A stretch of 64,000 nucleotides of DNA from Pseudanabaena sp. (GTDB lineage: Bacteria; Cyanobacteriota; Cyanobacteriia; Pseudanabaenales; Pseudanabaenaceae): the NCBI GenBank assembly GCA_003249015.1, contig QBLS01000005.1, positions 1-64,000 of the forward strand, in the 5' to 3' direction. A program made the translations under genes and the position numbers. Each line of letters begins with the position of its first letter. Position 1 is the stretch's first letter. Shown one piece after another: positions 26,232 through 36,058 of this stretch. The notes beneath the pieces were generated by a model. The model did no database searches. It was not told the origin of the DNA and worked only from the letters and a program-made list of their open reading frames with translations.

Positions 26232-27479
26232 ATGACCACAACGCCGATCGCCCCCAAATCAACTACATTTACTCCCCAGCCTACCCAATCTCTCCCCAAT
26301 CGCCCTGATGCACTGGGTCGTTTTGGTATCTTTGGCGGTAAGTATGTTCCTGAAACTCTGATGAGCGCTCTATCAGAACTGGAAACTGCTTTTTACCATT
26401 ACAAAAATGATCCTGAATTTAATCAAGAACTAGACGGTTACTTGCGGGACTATGTGGGTCGTCCTAGCCCTCTTTACTTTGCGGAGCGATTGACCCAGCA
26501 TTACGGCACGGCTCAGATTTATCTCAAGCGCGAAGATCTCAACCACACAGGCGCTCACAAAATCAATAATGCACTCGCTCAAGTTTTGCTAGCGATCAGG
26601 ATGGGCAAAAAACGGGTGATTGCGGAAACTGGCGCAGGACAGCATGGAGTTGCTACGGCTACAGTTTGCGCCCGCTTTGGGTTGCAATGTGTGATCTACA
26701 TGGGCGTGCATGACATGGAGCGCCAATCTTTAAATGTATTTCGGATGAAGTTGATGGGTGCGGAAGTGCGTCCTGTCGAAGCTGGTACTGGCACACTTAA
26801 AGATGCCACCTCGGAAGCAATTCGTGACTGGGTAACTAATGTTGTTGATACGCATTACATTCTTGGCTCGGTAGCGGGGCCCCATCCCTATCCGATGATT
26901 GTGCGCGATTTCCATGCGGTAATTGGGAAAGAAAGCCGCCGCCAGAGCCAAGAAAAGTGGGGTGGTTTGCCAGATATTCTATTGGCTTGTGTGGGTGGCG
27001 GTTCCAATGCAATGGGATTGTTCCATGAGTTTGTCGATGAGCCGAGCGTGCGCTTGATCGGTGTTGAGGCAGCAGGTAAAGGCACAAATACTGAGTTTCA
27101 TGCAGCAACCTTGACCCTCGGACGGGTCGGTGTATTACATGGCGCAATGAGTTATTTGCTGCAAGATGGACAGGGGCAGGTGCAGGAAGCCCATTCCATC
27201 AGCGCTGGTTTGGACTACCCTGGGGTGGGACCTGAACATAGCTATCTCAAGGATCTGGGTCGTGCGGAATACTACAGTGTCACCGACCAAGAAGCCCTAG
27301 ATGCTTTCCAAAGACTTTCCCGCCTAGAGGGGATCATTCCTGCGCTGGAGACTTCCCACGCGATCGCCTATCTAGAAACCCTATGTCCGCAGCTAACTAA
27401 GGATCAGCGCATTGTGATCAATTGCTCTGGTCGCGGCGACAAAGATGTAAACACGGTAATTCAGCACTTGCATCTATAA
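26232..27479 (+). CDS. trpB: Tryptophan synthase, beta chain
   Basis: Joins indole (delivered by TrpA) and serine to give tryptophan, using PLP. The 415-residue protein carries the PLP lysine in [19 protein letters not shown], the [12 protein letters not shown] loop, the [13 protein letters not shown] phosphate-binding turn, the [19 protein letters not shown] switch region and SGRGDKDV at the end. The first 28 residues (to LPNRPDA) are a Thr/Pro-rich extension common in cyanobacterial TrpB. trpF is 18 kb away and trpA is absent here, consistent with the dispersed trp genes of cyanobacteria. Confidence 0.97.
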   Translation: MTTTPIAPKSTTFTPQPTQSLPNRPDALGRFGIFGGKYVPETLMSALSELETAFYHYKNDPEFNQELDGYLRDYVGRPSPLYFAERLTQHYGTAQIYLKREDLNHTGAHKINNALAQVLLAIRMGKKRVIAETGAGQHGVATATVCARFGLQCVIYMGVHDMERQSLNVFRMKLMGAEVRPVEAGTGTLKDATSEAIRDWVTNVVDTHYILGSVAGPHPYPMIVRDFHAVIGKESRRQSQEKWGGLPDILLACVGGGSNAMGLFHEFVDEPSVRLIGVEAAGKGTNTEFHAATLTLGRVGVLHGAMSYLLQDGQGQVQEAHSISAGLDYPGVGPEHSYLKDLGRAEYYSVTDQEALDAFQRLSRLEGIIPALETSHAIAYLETLCPQLTKDQRIVINCSGRGDKDVNTVIQHLHL

Positions 27480-27506
27480 AAATCTATGGCGCTTGCGCCG
27501 TATCTA

Positions 27507-27541
27507 AATCAAAAGGCGGCGCGATGCGCCGCCTTTTGATT
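27507..27541. terminator. Hairpin terminator after trpB
   Basis: Stem AATCAAAAGGCGGCGC / GCGCCGCCTTTTGATT with a GAT loop, 28 bases after the trpB stop; a GGCGGCGC-family palindrome. Confidence 0.65.
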
Positions 27542-27649
27542 AGATATGACAAAATATGTCGTAAAAGACAGAATTTTATGAGTTGATGTGATAATGCTAG
27601 CAAAAATGAAGCTACACCACCTCTAAGTCGATTTTAGATCGATAAAACT

Positions 27650-27910
27650 ATGGATATTAAGCTCATCAACATCGGCTTTGGTAATATTGTTTCCGCTAAC
27701 CGTGTTGTGGCGATCGTTAGTCCCGAATCTGCACCGATTAAACGCATTATCAGCGATGCGCGTGAACATGGCAAGCTAGTTGATGCTACTTATGGAAGGC
27801 GTACTAGAGCCGTAATTGTGACTGATTCCAGTCATGTGGTACTGTCAGCTATTCAACCTGAGACTGTTGCCAATCGATTTGTGATTAGCAAAGAAGGCAC
27901 TGCTGAGTAA
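27650..27910 (+). CDS. remA: RemA/DUF370 family DNA-binding regulator
   Basis: An 86-residue protein whose whole length is the DUF370/RemA family: [29 protein letters not shown], then [33 protein letters not shown]. In Bacillus, RemA activates biofilm matrix genes as a ring-shaped DNA-binding oligomer; in cyanobacteria the role is unproven. The next gene is gmk, the same neighbour as in Firmicutes, which supports the assignment. The ATG at 27650 is the only sensible start. Confidence 0.9.
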   Translation: MDIKLINIGFGNIVSANRVVAIVSPESAPIKRIISDAREHGKLVDATYGRRTRAVIVTDSSHVVLSAIQPETVANRFVISKEGTAE

Positions 27911-27920
27911 AATCCGACCC

Positions 27921-28009
27921 AAGAATAACTTTGAAAGCGCTGCAAAGCAACGCTTTCAAAGTTATTCTTGAGTTTAGCAAGAGTGGCGGCGCGAAGCGCC
28001 GCCACTCTT
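27921..28009. repeat. Two palindromes between remA and gmk
   Basis: 27921-27969 is the AAGAATAACTTTGAAAGCG arm type, and 27979-28009 is AAGAGTGGCGGCGC-GAA-GCGCCGCCACTCTT. They separate two genes usually joined in one operon. Confidence 0.75.
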
Positions 28010-28071
28010 ACAGTTTGGTGTAACAGGAACAGCGCAAAGCGCTGTAACCATAAGTTGGAGTTTATGAAACC

Positions 28072-28626
28072 TTGAGCGAAGGAAAGCTAATTGTCATCAC
28101 TGGGCCCAGTGGAGTTGGTAAAGGAACTTTACTGAAAAAGTTGCTAGAAAAATATCCCGATCGCATTTTCTTTTCGATCTCAGCGACAACGCGATCACCC
28201 CGTGCTGGTGAAGAAAATGGCAGGGAATATCTCTTTTGGAGTCGCGCTGAGTTTGAGCAGAAGCGTGATGCTGGCGAATTTCTGGAATTTGCTGAATATG
28301 CTGGAAATCTTTACGGCACACCAATCTCGGCAATTAGTCAGGCGATTGAATTGGGGAGAATTGTCCTACTAGAAATTGAACTAGAAGGAGCGAGACAGGT
28401 GGCGGTATCTTTTCCTAGTGCAAAGCGAATTTTTATCAGTCCGCCATCGATGGAAGTATTAGAGAGCCGACTCCGCGATCGCAGTACTGATAGTGATGAA
28501 CAAATTGTGAAGCGATTGCACCATGCCCAGTTAGAGGTAGCAGCAGCTGATGAGTTTGATATCACAATTGTGAATGACGATCTAGAAGTTGCCTTTCACC
28601 AGTTAGAGCAGGCTGTCATTTATTAA
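28072..28626 (+). CDS. gmk: Guanylate kinase
   Basis: Phosphorylates GMP to GDP with ATP. The 184-residue protein has the P-loop GPSGVGKGTL, the GMP-binding SATTRSPRAGEENGREYLF block, FLEFAEYAGNLYGTP and the LEIELEGARQV segment, ending with the lid-region RLRDRSTDSDEQIVKRL and NDDLEVAFHQLEQ. Length is normal (about 185-205). The start is TTG 28072 (MSEGKLIVITGPSG); no ATG is available in frame nearby. It lies downstream of remA. Confidence 0.95.
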   Translation: MSEGKLIVITGPSGVGKGTLLKKLLEKYPDRIFFSISATTRSPRAGEENGREYLFWSRAEFEQKRDAGEFLEFAEYAGNLYGTPISAISQAIELGRIVLLEIELEGARQVAVSFPSAKRIFISPPSMEVLESRLRDRSTDSDEQIVKRLHHAQLEVAAADEFDITIVNDDLEVAFHQLEQAVIY

Positions 28627-28639
28627 TAAGTAGCTATGT

Positions 28640-28694
28640 AAAACCGCAAAACCTGTGGCGCACGCGCAGCGTGCGCCACAGGTTTTGCGGTTTT
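28640..28694. repeat. 55-bp palindrome after gmk
   Basis: Arms AAAACCGCAAAACCTGTGGC... with core GCGCACGC-GCA-GCGTGCGC. It may also terminate gmk. A related stem with the same GCGCACGC core is at 40983-41025. Confidence 0.75.
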
Positions 28695-28776
28695 AATTTG
28701 ATTTGGTACAGAACGCTGAGCGAAGCGCTGTTAAACTATTTGCCAAGGAGACAACTAACCAAAGCAACAAAAACTC

Positions 28777-29613
28777 ATGGCGCAAGATATTAGATTAGTC
28801 GTGGTGGATATTGACGGGACGATTAGCGGTGATGCTAATCAGGTCAATGAACCTGTCAAACAAGCGATCGCGGCGGCTCAGGCTAAAGGCGTAAAAGTAG
28901 CGATCGCCACTGGTCGGATGTATCGCTCGGCGGTTAGATTTCATGACTTAATTGGTTCTGATTTGCCCTTAATTTCCTATCAGGGAGCTTTGATTAAAGA
29001 TCCGCGAACTGACGAAATCGTGGGACATTGGCCAGTAGATATCGATCAAGCTCTCTCTTTATTGGATGACTTGGGTGAATATGCGGCTAACGATCAGTTG
29101 TCCATCCATATCTACATCAACGATGAGCTGTATGTCAGGAAAATGACTGCCCAAACTGAAGCCTATGCGGAGCGATCCAAAGTTGGGGTGAAGGTCGTTG
29201 GTGATCTGCGGGAGTTTTTGACTAAGGGAAATATGACCCATCCACCCACCAAGATTTTGGCTTTGAGTGACACTGCTGAGCTAGTTACCGAGATGTTGCG
29301 CGTACTTAAGGATCGCTATACCCCACAACAGCTATATCTAACAAAATCAGTAGCAACTTTTTTTGAGGCAACCAATCCGATCGCCAATAAAGGAACTGCG
29401 GTTAAGCATCTTGCTGAAAATATTCTTGGCTTTGAGCGATCGCAGGTTTTGGCGATCGGCGATAACTTTAACGATCTAGAAATGATCGAATATGCAGGGA
29501 TTGGTGTAGTGATGGGCAATGGTGCAGAGGGAATGAAACCCTTGGGTGATTGGATTGCACCCAGCGTTGATCAAGATGGCGTAGCCGCCGCGATCGAGAA
29601 GTTTGTCTTGTAA
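28777..29613 (+). CDS. HAD-superfamily phosphatase, Cof type
   Basis: A 278-residue cytoplasmic phosphatase of the Cof/YwpJ class (HAD subfamily IIB). Motif I is VVDIDGTISGD (nucleophile Asp and general acid Asp), motif II is AIATGRMYRS, and motif IV is AIGDNFNDLEMIEYAGIGVVMGNG. A cap domain of the IIB type lies between (about 85-190). These enzymes hydrolyse sugar phosphates, FMN-like or other small phosphate esters; the substrate cannot be inferred. An AAGGAG about 24 bases upstream is too distant, so ribosome binding is weak or different. Confidence 0.9.
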   Translation: MAQDIRLVVVDIDGTISGDANQVNEPVKQAIAAAQAKGVKVAIATGRMYRSAVRFHDLIGSDLPLISYQGALIKDPRTDEIVGHWPVDIDQALSLLDDLGEYAANDQLSIHIYINDELYVRKMTAQTEAYAERSKVGVKVVGDLREFLTKGNMTHPPTKILALSDTAELVTEMLRVLKDRYTPQQLYLTKSVATFFEATNPIANKGTAVKHLAENILGFERSQVLAIGDNFNDLEMIEYAGIGVVMGNGAEGMKPLGDWIAPSVDQDGVAAAIEKFVL

Positions 29614-29800
29614 TACCTAATAAAGAAATGGCTACGCCATTTCTTTATCTCAAAATCCATACTGGGCTTGATTTTCAATTCACAAAAGTGTAGTTACACT
29701 TTTGTGAATTGTTATAAGAACATTGGTAAGCGGTGCAAAGCACCGCTTACCAATGTCGCTATTTTCAGCGCCGTAGGCGCTGAAAATAGCGACATTGGTT
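29614..29800. repeat. Composite palindrome mosaic before the M16 peptidase gene
   Basis: The modules are AAAGAAATGGC-TAC-GCCATTTCTTT, a spacer with CATACTGGGCTTGATTTTCA, ACAAAAGTGTAGTTACACTTTTGT, CATTGGTAAGCGGTGC-AAA-GCACCGCTTACCAATG, and TTTTCAGCGCC-GTA-GGCGCTGAAAA. The order is the same as at 25965-26060 for the first three. Confidence 0.8.
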
Positions 29801-29848
29801 TTAAATTTCGGTCAACTTATAATAAAAAAGTATTTCGTGGAGATTTCG

Positions 29849-32689
29849 GTGAAGCGTAATTTTATGCTCTCTTTTTTGAGTCGAGGACTAGCCGCAGCGA
29901 TCGCCGTAGTAATGCTCGGTAATTTGTCCTTCAGTTTGCCATCTTGGCTGACGTTAGCAGGTAGCCAAGCCTATGCCGCCCAACCCAATTTAGTTGCTAA
30001 AGCTAACGATAGCTTGGCTCCTGATTTACTTACAGGCGATGTCGTTAAGACAGTCTTGGATAATGGCTTAACCGTTTTAACAAAACAAGTAAATACTGCC
30101 CCTGTAGTCACTGTACAGATGTGGTATCGCGTTGGTTCTCAAAATGAAAAAAAGGGAATTACAGGTATTTCCCACCAACTCGAACACCTCATGTTTAAAG
30201 GGACAACTGAACGCCCAATTCAATTTGGCAGACTGCTAAGCGCAATGGGGAGTGACTCCAATGCTTTTACCAGCTATGACATGACGGCTTACTACGGAAC
30301 CGTTGGCAGTGCCAAGCTCGAAGCGATGTTAGAGTTGGAAGCCGATCGCATGGTGAATACGGTCGCAGGAGAAAATGAACTTAAAAGTGAACGGACTGTC
30401 GTTCTATCAGAGCTTGATGGCGGAGACAATAACGCAGGCACAAGGTTATACCGTCAAGTCATGCTAGCTGCCTATCCTGACAGCTCCTACGGTTGGCCAG
30501 TGATTGGCTATCGTGCCGATGTAGAGAACTACACCGTTGAGGATATTCAAAACTATTACCGTACTTTTTACCGTCCCGACAATGCCACCTTGGTCATAGT
30601 CGGCAACTTCGAGACAGAAGCCACCCTCAAAAAAGTTCGGGAAATTTACGGTGCGATCGCCGCTCCACCGAAGCCCAAAACCCTAATTAGTTCAGAGGCT
30701 CTGCAAAGTAAACCCAAACCACCCAAACCACAAACCCAGCAACCAATTCGCCTCAAAGAGCCTGGAAGTGTACCGTTTTTACAGGCTGTCTATCCGAACT
30801 TACCTAAAGTCGATGATCCAGATGTAGCCGCGATCGACGTGATGGATAGCATTTTGACATCGGGTAGAAGTTCTCGCTTTTACCAAGCTCTAGTTGAGAC
30901 GGGTTTGGCTAGTAGTGCCAGTGGCAGTGCCTCAGCGATGATTGGCACAGGTTGGTATTTCATCAGTGCCACGCCCACAGAGGGCAAGTCGCTGGAAGAC
31001 CTTGATCGGTTAGTGCTGGCAGAAATTGAGAAGTTAAAAACTCAGCCAATCTTGGCATCGGAGATTGATCGCGCCAAGACCAGTACGCGAGCGAGTTATA
31101 TTCTCGGCAATCGCGATATTAATTCCCAAGCAATTCAGATTGGCTACAACCAAACCGTTGCTGGAGACTATCGCTACAGCGATCGCTATCTAGCCGCTAT
31201 AGATCGCGTCACCATTGCCGATGTCAAGCGAGTTGCTAATAAGTATTTGCGAAGTGACAAGCGCATCGTTGGCTACTTCGAGCCTTCGGTAATTGCCGCA
31301 GGAGACCCCACCCCCACCAATGCCCATTCGGCAAATGCCTTCAATCCTAGCTCCCCTGTTGACCCTTCGGAGGTTGCCAAGTATCTGCCAGAGAGTGCTT
31401 TGGCGGCTAGTGCGGGAGCGCCGACCGAGGTCGAGCCTGACAAGTTCACATTGTCTAATGGAATCAAGGTTTTGCTACTGCGCGATCGCAGCACACCAAC
31501 CGTAACTTTAGTGGGTGAAATCAACGCAGGATCTGGTTTTGACTCGGTAGCCAAAGCAGGGCTAGCAGGAATTACCGCCCAAAATCTTACCAATGGTACA
31601 ACTACCAAAGATGCCCTTGCCCTTGCCTCCCGCTTAGAAAATCTAGGTGCAAGTCTCGGCTTTGGTGCAGGTCGGGAAAGTGTCGGCATATCAGGGATCG
31701 CCATGTCTAAAGACCTTCCTATAGTCATCGATCAGCTAGCTGACTTATTACAAAATGCTAATTTCCCTGCCAAGGAGTTTGAACTCAACAAACAGCGGAA
31801 TCTGCTCTCCTTGAAGTCGGAAATGGATAGTCCCAACTCTCTAGCAAGGCGGATTTTCCAGTCAACGCTCTATCCTGAAGGACATCCCTTTAATGCTATG
31901 CGGACAGAGAAATCTCTTAATTCCATTCAAAGAGAGGATCTAGTCAAGTTCTATGAAACCTATTACCGACCTGACAGTACAATTTTGACCTTGATGGGTG
32001 ACTTTGAACCTGCGGAAATCAAAAGCTTACTCGAAGAGAAATTAGGTACTTGGAAAGCAACAGGGCGATCACCTAAATTCCAATTCCCCAAAATTGCCAA
32101 TTTTGAAGCAACTCAAGAGAAACAGGTAGCCCTTGCAGGTAAAACCCAAGCCGTAACCTTGATGGGACATCCCAGTATTTCCTTCAAAGACCCACAGTAT
32201 TACCCTGCACTAATACTCAATCAAGTATTAGGTGGTGATACCCTTGCCAGTCGTCTAGGCACAGAAATACGCGATCGCCTTGGTTTAACCTACGGTATTT
32301 ACAGCTTCTTCCAAGCAGGTAGACCGCCGCAGGGTGCGTTTATTGTACAAATGCAGACCAGTGGCAAGGATACTGAAAAGGCGATCGCGGCAACAGTGGC
32401 ATTACTCAGAGATGTCCGCGATAAGGGAATCACTCAAGCGGAGTTTAATGTCGCTCAAAAGAGTCTCATTAATAACTTCCCAACTGAGTTCGGAGATCCT
32501 GACAGCATTGCTAGTTCATTGCTCAGCGATGAAGTCTACGGCTTGCCAGTTGGCGATTTTTATAAGTTCCCTCAGCGCATTCAGTCAGTCACCCTTGAGC
32601 AAGTCAATCGTGCTGCTAAGGAGTTACTCCAACCCGATAATTTACTGATCGTGTCTGTAGTCCCTAAATCACCGACAAACACACCTTAA
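29849..32689 (+). CDS. M16 (insulinase-like) zinc peptidase, two-domain, exported
   Basis: A 946-residue protein from GTG 29849, chosen because GGAG precedes it by six bases; the frame is open to a TTG at 29795, but that part is repeat DNA. A signal/anchor peptide (about 5-45, ending AYAAQP) exports it. The first M16 repeat (about 60-500) holds the zinc site HQLEH (HxxEH) and the distal Glu region LELEADRM. The second repeat (about 530-940) lacks HxxEH and is the inactive partner half, with the expected RLGLTYGIYS-type R/Y motif near residue 815. Such proteins degrade peptides in the periplasm. Confidence 0.92.
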   Translation: MKRNFMLSFLSRGLAAAIAVVMLGNLSFSLPSWLTLAGSQAYAAQPNLVAKANDSLAPDLLTGDVVKTVLDNGLTVLTKQVNTAPVVTVQMWYRVGSQNEKKGITGISHQLEHLMFKGTTERPIQFGRLLSAMGSDSNAFTSYDMTAYYGTVGSAKLEAMLELEADRMVNTVAGENELKSERTVVLSELDGGDNNAGTRLYRQVMLAAYPDSSYGWPVIGYRADVENYTVEDIQNYYRTFYRPDNATLVIVGNFETEATLKKVREIYGAIAAPPKPKTLISSEALQSKPKPPKPQTQQPIRLKEPGSVPFLQAVYPNLPKVDDPDVAAIDVMDSILTSGRSSRFYQALVETGLASSASGSASAMIGTGWYFISATPTEGKSLEDLDRLVLAEIEKLKTQPILASEIDRAKTSTRASYILGNRDINSQAIQIGYNQTVAGDYRYSDRYLAAIDRVTIADVKRVANKYLRSDKRIVGYFEPSVIAAGDPTPTNAHSANAFNPSSPVDPSEVAKYLPESALAASAGAPTEVEPDKFTLSNGIKVLLLRDRSTPTVTLVGEINAGSGFDSVAKAGLAGITAQNLTNGTTTKDALALASRLENLGASLGFGAGRESVGISGIAMSKDLPIVIDQLADLLQNANFPAKEFELNKQRNLLSLKSEMDSPNSLARRIFQSTLYPEGHPFNAMRTEKSLNSIQREDLVKFYETYYRPDSTILTLMGDFEPAEIKSLLEEKLGTWKATGRSPKFQFPKIANFEATQEKQVALAGKTQAVTLMGHPSISFKDPQYYPALILNQVLGGDTLASRLGTEIRDRLGLTYGIYSFFQAGRPPQGAFIVQMQTSGKDTEKAIAATVALLRDVRDKGITQAEFNVAQKSLINNFPTEFGDPDSIASSLLSDEVYGLPVGDFYKFPQRIQSVTLEQVNRAAKELLQPDNLLIVSVVPKSPTNTP

Positions 32690-32704
32690 GCAACAAAATA
32701 ATCA

Positions 32705-32745
32705 AAAACAGCAAGAGCGCGGCAATGCCGCACTCTTGCTGTTTT
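32705..32745 (+). terminator. Hairpin terminator after the M16 peptidase
   Basis: Stem AAAACAGCAAGAG-GCGGC / GCCGC-CTCTTGCTGTTTT, 16 bases after the stop. Confidence 0.65.
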
Positions 32746-33061
32746 CAGGATGATTTTTCAGTAAGAATTAATCAGCTTCTTATGTTGGCATCACAGAGCT
32801 TTCAGAATCATAGGCAATCCTTAGAACAAGTCACAAATGAATCTATTTATTGCTGTTGCCGCTCCTGCTGTAACAATTCTAGTAACAGATCAAAAAATGA
32901 CGTAGCCATTTCTTGATTTCAAAACCCTTACTGAATTTTGGTTTCCATTCACAAAAGTGGTGTCACACTCTCGTGAATGGGGATTAGGTTTTCATTTGCT
33001 AGAAGTCGCAACAGAAATAGCAGGTTCATGGACACAAAACTCTGGATTAAAAAGTAAAATC

Positions 33062-33415
33062 ATGAATAAATTGCTGCTTGCTTTCTTGCCCACCCTGTTG
33101 GTCTCTACTGTTGCTGTTGTACCCGCAGTCAAAGCGCAGGATGCCATGCAAATGCCATCAGTTGAAGTAAGGATGAGACTTACTCTAACTCCTTTCAATC
33201 TTGCTTATTTAGCACATCAGGGTTATTTTGCAGGTCAAGGTATTCCCGACTCTTCGGATCTGATGAAGGGATTCAATGACGGTACTATCACTGCGGCTCA
33301 GGTGGTACAGGCGGCAGTTAATGACAAAAGATTACCTGTAGCTTTCCTCAAGAATGATTCATACATCGCGGCTGTCAAAAACCAGTTGTACACCCTCACA
33401 CTGTCAGCTCGCTAA
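33062..33415 (+). CDS. Exported small protein, unknown function
   Basis: A 117-residue protein. I chose ATG 33062 (MNKLLLAFLPTLLVSTVAVV...) because it begins a clean signal peptide ending near VKAQ; the frame is open upstream only through repeat DNA. The mature part (about 95 residues) shows SVEVRMRLTLTPFNLAYLAHQGYF, then a segment with GIPDSSDLMKGFNDGTI and helical AAQVVQAAVNDKRLP. No known domain is recognised. Hydrophobic/aromatic repeats in a small, Cys-free exported chain are all that can be said. Confidence 0.65.
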   Translation: MNKLLLAFLPTLLVSTVAVVPAVKAQDAMQMPSVEVRMRLTLTPFNLAYLAHQGYFAGQGIPDSSDLMKGFNDGTITAAQVVQAAVNDKRLPVAFLKNDSYIAAVKNQLYTLTLSAR

Positions 33416-33425
33416 AAGAATCTTC

Positions 33426-33466
33426 AGAAGACGAGAGGCGGCGCTTTGCGCCGCCTCTCGTCTTCT
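33426..33466 (+). terminator. Hairpin terminator of the exported small protein gene
   Basis: Perfect 19-bp stem AGAAGACGAGAGGCGGCGC and complement with a TTT loop, 11 bases after the stop and followed by TGTTTTGT. Confidence 0.7.
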
Positions 33467-33486
33467 TGTTTTGTGTTCCAACAAAA

Positions 33487-33519
33487 AAAAGACTTGGAAA
33501 TATTATTTCCAAGTCTTTT
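33487..33519 (-). terminator. Intrinsic terminator of the pil operon
   Basis: A perfect 15-bp stem AAAAGACTTGGAAAT / ATTTCCAAGTCTTTT followed on the minus strand by eight T residues, 37 bases after the pilQ stop. Confidence 0.85.
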
Positions 33520-33555
33520 GAATGGGAGTGTAAATAATGAAGGAAAATCTAAAAC

Positions 33556-35850
33556 CTACTGAGGTTTGATTTGATTGCTATCCAAGACTTTCTGAACTTC
33601 TGCACCTGGTTGATAGGTGTAACCCCAATTGGCATCTTGACTATCATCAATAATTCGTGGGGTGACAATTATAACTACTTCACTGCGAGTATTGATATTG
33701 GAATCACTACGAAACAAAGCTCCAATAATAGGTAAATCTCCTAAAATAGGCACTTTGGTTGTGACGTTGCGCTCAGAATCACGAATGACTCCTGAAAGGA
33801 CTAGGGTTTGCCCATCTCTAAGGCGAATTTGTCCAGAATTAAGAGTTCTCTTAGACAGAGGTATTACAAAGCTACCTATAGTAGTACCAATACCAGTCTC
33901 TATTCTTGCTCCTGGAGCACTAATTGATGGAGAAACAGATAGATTGATAAATCCGTTGTCATCCACTCGCGCAATATTAATATTTAGAGACAATCCTGCA
34001 TCTTCTACTGTAGTTGTTTGAGTAATAGTAGGTACAGAAGAACCTCCAGTAGCAGGAGTAATTGTTAATAAATTTTCAGTAACTACACCCTCAGTTAGGC
34101 TGATACTAGCATTTTCACCTTCCTGCACTGTTAAACTAGGATCGGTTAATATCTTCGCATTACCAGTATTGAGCGAAGTTGTAATACTAGCTAGAAGTGA
34201 AGTAGGTAGTGTAATGGGTGCGTCACTTCTCAAAGATATACCTAGCACCTGCCCAGCAGTAGAAAAGGAAGGATTCCCGCCATTTAGGGTAAGATTACCG
34301 CTAACGGTTTGACCAGTAAGACTGTTGCCAAGGCTGACCTCCACAACTTTGACATTTATAACAACTTGACGTTTGCGAAGGTCTAGTCTAGCTAACTGCG
34401 CTTCAGCAAACTCAACTTGCCTGGGGCTCCCAATCAAAGTTAGTGAGTTGCCACGCTCTTCTGCAATTACTTGTAGTCCTTTCAATAGTGCTGTAGCACC
34501 AGACTCAGGCGTGATTGAAACAGTCTCTAATGTTGGAACTGACTCTGTTGGTGTAGTTACTACTGTTGCTGAGGCAGTAGTTCCGACGGTTGCTGTTGTT
34601 GCACCTGGAATAACACGCTGACGATTAACAATTCTAGAAGCACCAAGCCCAATTAGAAATGCAGATGCTTCACCAACGCTAATCTGATTGAGTCGGTAAC
34701 TCTTAGAAACCAAGTTTTTAAGAGTTACAGGAAGCTTTGTCGCGACAAAAATTGTTTGACCAATGCGGTTTGCTTCTAATCCAGAAATCCGCAAAACATT
34801 ATTAAAGACATCTTGGGCAGTTTCATTCTCAATTGATAAACTGACTGGCAATTTTAACCCAGTAGCCGCGCCAGCCGCCGCTGGAGCCGCCGCCGCACCA
34901 GACTGAGCAGGAGCCTCAGCAGAAACAACGCTCAAGCCAGCAATACGACCAATTAAAGACAAAACCTCGATTGCAGGAGCTTCTTTAAGCGTAATTCTTG
35001 GCACACGTTCAGCCGTACCTAGATCCACAATATCCGCACGAAGCTTTGATGTGGTAGTAGCAATGTCACCCACAGGCGGAGTCCTTAGCTGACGGAAAGG
35101 AGGTACAACTCCAGGAACACGCCCTGGCAATTGGGGAGTCACAGGGTTTGCAACAGGAGGCGGAGCTGTATTTTGAGCAATGACTTGGGCAGGGCGAGTT
35201 TTACCATCAGCAGAGGTAATTGTTACCTTCGGCTCAAACAAAGGCTGTGCAACTGAGGCATTAGTATTGCTTTGAGCAATTAAAATCCGATCAGGGTCAT
35301 TCTCGCGATTTACTACACCTGCTTCAGGTGCACTCGATGCAGTCAAAGTATTTGCAGTTGCCGCAGTCGGCTGCATTTCTAGGCTAAATATCAAACCGTC
35401 AGGACTATCTTGACGCTTGACCAAATCCTTAAACATCTCAGGATTGTTGGCTGTAACTCGAATCCGCACTTTATTTGGAGCATATTGAGTTGCTTCGATC
35501 GCACTGACCCCAGTTACAGGATTAGCTTGCGTAAAGCTAGCATTACCATTACCTAGCTGTAGCTGTGCACCATTGAGCAGAGCCACCCAAGCCTTACCTT
35601 GGCGAGTATAAGTGACCTGCGGACGATCGCTACTGGCAAAGTCAATTTTTAGATTTAGGCGATCGCCTAACACGCTCGTATTGATATCAGTAATTCGACT
35701 CGCCACCGATACCACATCTGACTGATTAGTCGAAATCGGGCTTTGAGTTTGAGCTTGCAGTGCTAGCACCTGTGGATAGCTCATTGCAATTAGGAACCAG
35801 AAAGCCAGAGACTTTCTACCCAATCTTAGATTCAACTTCTTAGCATTCAT
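33556..35850 (-). CDS. pilQ: Type IV pilus secretin PilQ
   Basis: The outer-membrane ring through which type IV pili pass. From ATG 35850 (preceded by AGGAG, nine-base spacing) it has 764 residues. It contains a signal peptide, an N-terminal AMIN domain (about 45-160, ITDINTSVLGDRLNLKIDF...), a Pro/Ala-rich linker, a secretin STN/N0 domain (LSLIGRIAGLSVVSAEAP) and N1 repeats (ISVGEASAFLIGLGASRIV). The C-terminal secretin pore domain (about 510-750) includes QVVINVKVVEVSL, ILTDPSLTVQEGENA and LVLSGVIRDSERNVTTKVPILGD. It is the last gene of pilMNOQ. No pilP lies between pilO and pilQ, as is usual in cyanobacteria. Confidence 0.95.
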   Translation of the reverse strand: MNAKKLNLRLGRKSLAFWFLIAMSYPQVLALQAQTQSPISTNQSDVVSVASRITDINTSVLGDRLNLKIDFASSDRPQVTYTRQGKAWVALLNGAQLQLGNGNASFTQANPVTGVSAIEATQYAPNKVRIRVTANNPEMFKDLVKRQDSPDGLIFSLEMQPTAATANTLTASSAPEAGVVNRENDPDRILIAQSNTNASVAQPLFEPKVTITSADGKTRPAQVIAQNTAPPPVANPVTPQLPGRVPGVVPPFRQLRTPPVGDIATTTSKLRADIVDLGTAERVPRITLKEAPAIEVLSLIGRIAGLSVVSAEAPAQSGAAAAPAAAGAATGLKLPVSLSIENETAQDVFNNVLRISGLEANRIGQTIFVATKLPVTLKNLVSKSYRLNQISVGEASAFLIGLGASRIVNRQRVIPGATTATVGTTASATVVTTPTESVPTLETVSITPESGATALLKGLQVIAEERGNSLTLIGSPRQVEFAEAQLARLDLRKRQVVINVKVVEVSLGNSLTGQTVSGNLTLNGGNPSFSTAGQVLGISLRSDAPITLPTSLLASITTSLNTGNAKILTDPSLTVQEGENASISLTEGVVTENLLTITPATGGSSVPTITQTTTVEDAGLSLNINIARVDDNGFINLSVSPSISAPGARIETGIGTTIGSFVIPLSKRTLNSGQIRLRDGQTLVLSGVIRDSERNVTTKVPILGDLPIIGALFRSDSNINTRSEVVIIVTPRIIDDSQDANWGYTYQPGAEVQKVLDSNQIKPQ

Positions 35851-36021
35851 AAAATTACACTCCTCTTGTTCCCAAATGGAACTCAATACTCTTAAATCCT
35901 TGTAAACAATTTGGCTTGATGTCTTTTACAACAGAACCAAGGAAAAGTTGACGCGATTATGGTGCGAGATTATACCACAGTTTGTCAATTTCAAATCAAA
36001 AAAATAATAGCCCCTTTCAGG

Positions 36022-36042
36022 CTAGGGGCTTAAGCCCCTAGT
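36022..36042. repeat. Short hairpin between pilO and pilQ
   Basis: GCTAGGGGCTTAAGCCCCTAG within the 208-base pilO-pilQ gap. It could modulate readthrough into pilQ, but no T run follows on the minus strand. Confidence 0.45.
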
Positions 36043-36058
36043 GCCCCTATTGGTGAAA

